From positions 1 to 18,666 of the forward strand of contig CAJWGQ010000034.1 in assembly GCA_913041025.1 (NCBI GenBank): a DNA stretch of 18,666 nucleotides, read 5' to 3'. Shown piece by piece: positions 15,955 to 18,666 of this stretch. The DNA comes from an uncultured Gammaproteobacteria bacterium. GTDB taxonomy: Bacteria > Pseudomonadota > Gammaproteobacteria > Pseudomonadales > Azotimanducaceae_A. A program made the position numbers and the translations under genes. Under the pieces are notes generated by a model, which saw only the letters and a list, made by a program, of their open reading frames with translations, was not told the origin of the DNA and made no database searches. Within the stretch, counting starts at the first letter, position 1. Every line of letters starts with the position of its first letter.

Positions 15955-16956
15955 ATGAATAAAACGTCTTTAGCTTACCTATTTTGGTTGTTTCCACTAT
16001 GTTCATATGGCGACGTTGTGCTGATGAAAAATGGGGATCGACTGTCTGGAGATGTCGAGAGCCTATTGAGAGACGAATTGCTTATCGAGATTGAATATGC
16101 GGGTAGTGTCTCATTACAGGTGGGTGAGGTGGCCACCATCACTACCGATTCAATTTATGAAGTCCGAATGCCAGACAATGAATTAGAGGGCCGCTTGCAC
16201 GCGGAATTAGGTGCTCAATATGTTCTTTCGGGTGACCGACGAATTCCGATATCAATTGAGGAAATTAAACAGCTAGTGAAGAAACGAAATGCTCTTATAC
16301 CCGTGACTGGTGACTGGAGATCCAGAGCAGACCTGTCTCTCATCTTGTCGGAAGGTAATTCTGAAACAAAAAACTATAACGTGTTTGTAGAGTCGATCTT
16401 AAAGCGGCCGAGTAGTGAACATGCACTTGCGTTACTAATCAATAATGAGAAGGCAGAGGGAATTTTGACGCGCGAGCAATTTGATCTAGATTATGGCTAT
16501 AAACGATTTGTTTCCGAAAAATGGTTTGCCTCGGCAACAGCGGAGTATTTTGAGGACGAACTCAAGGGGATTGAAAGGCGTATCGCAGGTAGCGGAGGTA
16601 TTGGTTACCAGTTTTGGGATAATTCTATTGGCGAGCTCTCGGTAGATTTATCGGTCAGTGCAGTTCAGGAGAAGATTGGTTTAGAGGATGAAATTAACCC
16701 TGCCTTGCGCCTAGGGATAGATTACCGGCGTTTGTTTTTTGCCAACAAGATGGAAGTTTTCCATCGTCAAAGCATTTTGTCGATACCTGATTCGGAGCGG
16801 GGTCAGGTATTAAATGCATCTTCCGGCTTGCGCTATGAGTTAAGTACCTTCGTGGATACAGCATTTCGAATCGATACTAACTACGAAACGAAGCCGGCTC
16901 CTGGTAGGGAGAAGACAGATCTAACCTATACCATCGGATTAGGTTTGAAATTTTAG
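15955..16956 (+). CDS. DUF481 (YdiY-like) outer-membrane beta-barrel protein
   Basis: The 333-residue protein has an N-terminal signal peptide (hydrophobic 6-18, likely cleaved after CSYG). The mature part starts DVVLMKNGDRLSGDV, a motif common before DUF481 barrels, and forms a small beta domain to about residue 115. From about 119 (GDWRSRADLSLILSEGNSETKNYN) alternating amphipathic strands run to the C-terminus, which ends LGLKF. A terminal Phe after alternating hydrophobics is the signal for BAM-dependent insertion. DUF481 proteins are outer-membrane proteins of unknown role, sometimes salt- or acid-induced. The ATG is 20 bp after the DUF815 stop, with a weak GGA upstream. Whether it shares a function with DUF815 is unknown. 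Confidence 0.9.
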   Translation: MNKTSLAYLFWLFPLCSYGDVVLMKNGDRLSGDVESLLRDELLIEIEYAGSVSLQVGEVATITTDSIYEVRMPDNELEGRLHAELGAQYVLSGDRRIPISIEEIKQLVKKRNALIPVTGDWRSRADLSLILSEGNSETKNYNVFVESILKRPSSEHALALLINNEKAEGILTREQFDLDYGYKRFVSEKWFASATAEYFEDELKGIERRIAGSGGIGYQFWDNSIGELSVDLSVSAVQEKIGLEDEINPALRLGIDYRRLFFANKMEVFHRQSILSIPDSERGQVLNASSGLRYELSTFVDTAFRIDTNYETKPAPGREKTDLTYTIGLGLKF

Positions 16957-16989
16957 GGCAGTGAGCGGCACGATCTTTTTTGAACCAGC

Positions 16990-17018
16990 TTGACCTTCGC
17001 TTTGGTGATTCTTAGAAT
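16990..17018 (+). promoter_or_regulatory. Sigma70-type promoter of tRNA-Glu with GC-rich discriminator
   Basis: TTGACC (16990-16995) and TAGAAT (17013-17018) are each 5 of 6 to consensus and are spaced by exactly 17 bp. The following GCTCGCC is a GC-rich discriminator, the hallmark of stable-RNA promoters under stringent control. Transcription would start near 17025 and give a leader of about 55 bases before the mature tRNA. Confidence 0.7.
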
Positions 17019-17080
17019 GCTCGCCTTCGTGTTACTAATCTGCGCAGTTTGATTTAGAATTGACAGCAGTTAGATCCTAC

Positions 17081-17156
<76 letters not shown>

Positions 17157-17181
17157 ACTTTCTTTTGCTTGGGGCTCACCT

Positions 17182-17934
17182 ATGATTCACGATTACTCAG
17201 AAAGACATTATCCGTTCGAGGGTTGTTTTAACTTCAGAGATATAGGTGGATATCCTAATCAAGAAGGCAAGAGAGTGAAAAAGGGCCTGTATTATCGGGC
17301 TGGTAGACAGGATCGAATGACTGATGAGGATCTTTCGCGATTATCAGATCTTCAAATTTCGACTCAGATTGATTTACGAAGACCTGATGAGGCACGAGAA
17401 CAAGGGAAAGGTCCTTTAGAAGCCATGGGTGCCAGGTACATCAATATTGCTGTGATTCCTGAAGGCGGAACCGATCAGTTAAGTCGGCTGGTAGGCGATA
17501 CGGGTATTTCGGGTAAAAGGTATTTGGGTTATTTAGAATTTGGTCCTTCCTCCTGGCTTAAGATGTTTGAAATTTTTGCTGATGCAGGCAGCTTGCCTGT
17601 GGTGCTGCACTGTACAGCAGGCAAAGACCGAACGGGCGTATCGACTGCGTTTCTCTTGTCTGTTTTGGGAGTGAGTCGTGATTGGATAGAGGCAGATTAT
17701 TTGCTGACTAATCTCGATACTGATCGGCAGGCCGATTTCATTGAAAGCACAGTCGGTTATCCAGAAGGGATAGACAGGGGAAGCATGCTCTTGGCGGCAG
17801 GCGTTCCAGAGGACGCGATGAAGGACTTTTTGGATGGCCTGGAAGCCAAGTGGGGTAGTGCGATTGGCTATCTTCAAGAGATCGGGGTTACTCAAGAGCA
17901 GATGGATGCGGTCCGACATAATTTTCTTGAGTAA
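17182..17934 (+). CDS. Tyrosine-protein phosphatase (Y_phosphatase3 / MptpB-like)
   Basis: The 250-residue cytosolic protein has FNFRDIGGYPNQEGKRV (17-33) and GLYYRAGR (35-42), the N-terminal motif of this atypical phosphatase family. DLRRPDE (64-70) follows. The P-loop is HCTAGKDRTG (143-152), with nucleophile Cys144 and Arg150. The Lys and Asp inside the P-loop (K148, D149) are typical of MptpB-like enzymes that also act on phosphoinositides or phosphoserine and threonine. No signal peptide is visible. The physiological substrate is unknown. The ATG is 25 bp after the tRNA-Glu 3' end with a poor ribosome site, so the gene may depend on the tRNA promoter. Confidence 0.93.
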   Translation: MIHDYSERHYPFEGCFNFRDIGGYPNQEGKRVKKGLYYRAGRQDRMTDEDLSRLSDLQISTQIDLRRPDEAREQGKGPLEAMGARYINIAVIPEGGTDQLSRLVGDTGISGKRYLGYLEFGPSSWLKMFEIFADAGSLPVVLHCTAGKDRTGVSTAFLLSVLGVSRDWIEADYLLTNLDTDRQADFIESTVGYPEGIDRGSMLLAAGVPEDAMKDFLDGLEAKWGSAIGYLQEIGVTQEQMDAVRHNFLE

Positions 17935-17983
17935 CTATCCAAAGGTCATCAAAGTTGACTATCGGCTAGATCGACTGTGAATT

Positions 17984-18012
17984 TTTGGTAATGAGTGTCA
18001 TGCGATGATACT
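17984..18012 (+). promoter_or_regulatory. Weak candidate promoter for the membrane hydroxylase gene
   Basis: TTGGTA (17984-17989) and GATACT (18007-18012) are spaced by 17 bp, each 4 of 6 to consensus. The predicted start lies about 25 bases before the ATG at 18044. The 109-bp gap holds nothing else that I can recognise. Confidence 0.25.
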
Positions 18013-18043
18013 TCGTACTTTTTGGGATGATTGAAGATAGGAC

Positions 18044-18666
18044 ATGAATTTTGTTCAGCTAGCGATACCGTTTTTTATCTTAGCCCTGCTGGTGGAGTTT
18101 ACTTATGGGGCACTGTTGAAGCATCAGACTTACCGATTAGGAGATACAATAAATAGTCTTCAGCTTGGAGTGCTAAGTCGGTTAGTGGGAATATTGCGAC
18201 TTAGTTTCTCGGCTTTGGTTATAAGCTGGCTAGTTGGGAAATTGGGTGTTGTGACTTGGTCTGCCGATCACTGGATGCATTGGGTCTTGTCTTTTATCGC
18301 ATATGATTTTTGTTATTACTGGAAGCACCGATTTGGTCATCAATGGCGGATCATGTGGGCGTCTCACGTGGCTCATCATCAGAGCCAAGACTACAATCTA
18401 AGTACGGCGCTTAGGCAAACCAGCACTGATTACGTGGGTTTTGTTTTTTACCTGCCGCTATATCTGCTGGGAACGCCCATCGAGGTTATTATCAGCGTCG
18501 GGAGTTTGAATCTGGTCTATCAATTTTGGGTTCATACAGAACATGTACGGACTTTAGGTGTACTTGATTACTTACTTGTAACTCCGGCGAATCATAGAGT
18601 TCACCATGCAGTTAACGAGGGTTACCTGGATAAAAATTATGGTGGTGTATTTATTATTTGGGATCG
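18044..18666 (+). CDS. Sterol desaturase/fatty-acid hydroxylase superfamily protein, alkylglycerol-monooxygenase-like; 3' end cut by window edge
   Basis: An open frame of 207 codons from ATG 18044 runs off the right edge. An AGGA site precedes the ATG. Several membrane segments are visible (about 5-24, 45-70, 79-92, 131-152). The di-iron histidine motifs are H95-RFG-H99, H108-VA-H111-H112, H164-TEH and N183-H184-RV-H187-H188. The sequence after the second motif, QSQDYNLSTALRQ (113-125), strongly resembles alkylglycerol monooxygenase (AGMO/TMEM195), which cleaves ether lipids in animals with tetrahydrobiopterin. Bacterial relatives are labelled sterol desaturase family and are mostly uncharacterised. 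All histidine clusters in view are intact. The substrate in this organism is unknown; a lipid hydroxylase of the inner membrane is the safe reading. Confidence 0.88.
   Translation, partial: MNFVQLAIPFFILALLVEFTYGALLKHQTYRLGDTINSLQLGVLSRLVGILRLSFSALVISWLVGKLGVVTWSADHWMHWVLSFIAYDFCYYWKHRFGHQWRIMWASHVAHHQSQDYNLSTALRQTSTDYVGFVFYLPLYLLGTPIEVIISVGSLNLVYQFWVHTEHVRTLGVLDYLLVTPANHRVHHAVNEGYLDKNYGGVFIIWD

Noticed and set aside
16957..16982. Possible terminator after the DUF481 gene (GTGAGCGGCAC followed by six T)
   Set aside because: The stem is only three base pairs; the T-run alone is not enough to call a Rho-independent terminator.

Overview
This window looks like chromosomal DNA of a free-living Gram-negative gammaproteobacterium, probably marine. 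The signs are a periplasmic Prc/Tsp protease, a DUF481 beta-barrel protein, a lipoprotein signal, a PdxH oxidase, a YfcG-type glutathione transferase, moderate GC and tight gene spacing. The lineage cannot be fixed from this sequence alone. I see no insertion sequence, phage gene, CRISPR array or recombinase.

Left part (1-7847). A truncated J-domain-like gene (1-270) and a yfcG-type GST gene (293-1054) lie on the minus strand. They diverge from a short-chain dehydrogenase (1274-2137). That gene runs tail-to-tail, with a 17-bp overlap, into a minus-strand block of three closely spaced genes. In transcription order these are a Prc/Tsp S41 protease (7847-5697), an SLC13-type permease with two RCK_C domains (5681-3762) and a secreted sulfatase (3755-2121). 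Gaps of 15 and 6 bp suggest an operon.

Middle (8061-14258). A plus-strand run holds a periplasmic FKBP isomerase, an MFS transporter and pdxH, all apparently starting at TTG. It meets a minus-strand acyl-CoA block: a crotonase (13299-12508), a lipoprotein of unknown function (12418-11693) and an acyl-CoA dehydrogenase (11696-10503). The last two share a 4-base ATGA overlap. A NUDT19-like Nudix hydrolase (14258-13398) lies upstream on the same strand.

Right part (14312-18666). The plus strand carries a DUF503 protein, then a small membrane-anchored protein coupled by ATGA to a DUF815 AAA+ ATPase, then a DUF481 outer-membrane protein. These are followed by a tRNA-Glu(TTC) with a good sigma70-type promoter, a tyrosine/phosphoinositide-type phosphatase 25 bp after the tRNA, and the start of an alkylglycerol-monooxygenase-like membrane hydroxylase that runs off the window.

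Most genes are recognisable housekeeping or lipid-metabolism families. The most interesting points are the membrane-anchored partner of the DUF815 ATPase, the protease-permease-sulfatase cluster, the lipoprotein coupled to an acyl-CoA dehydrogenase, a crotonase lacking the canonical hydratase glutamates, and an unusual density of TTG start codons.
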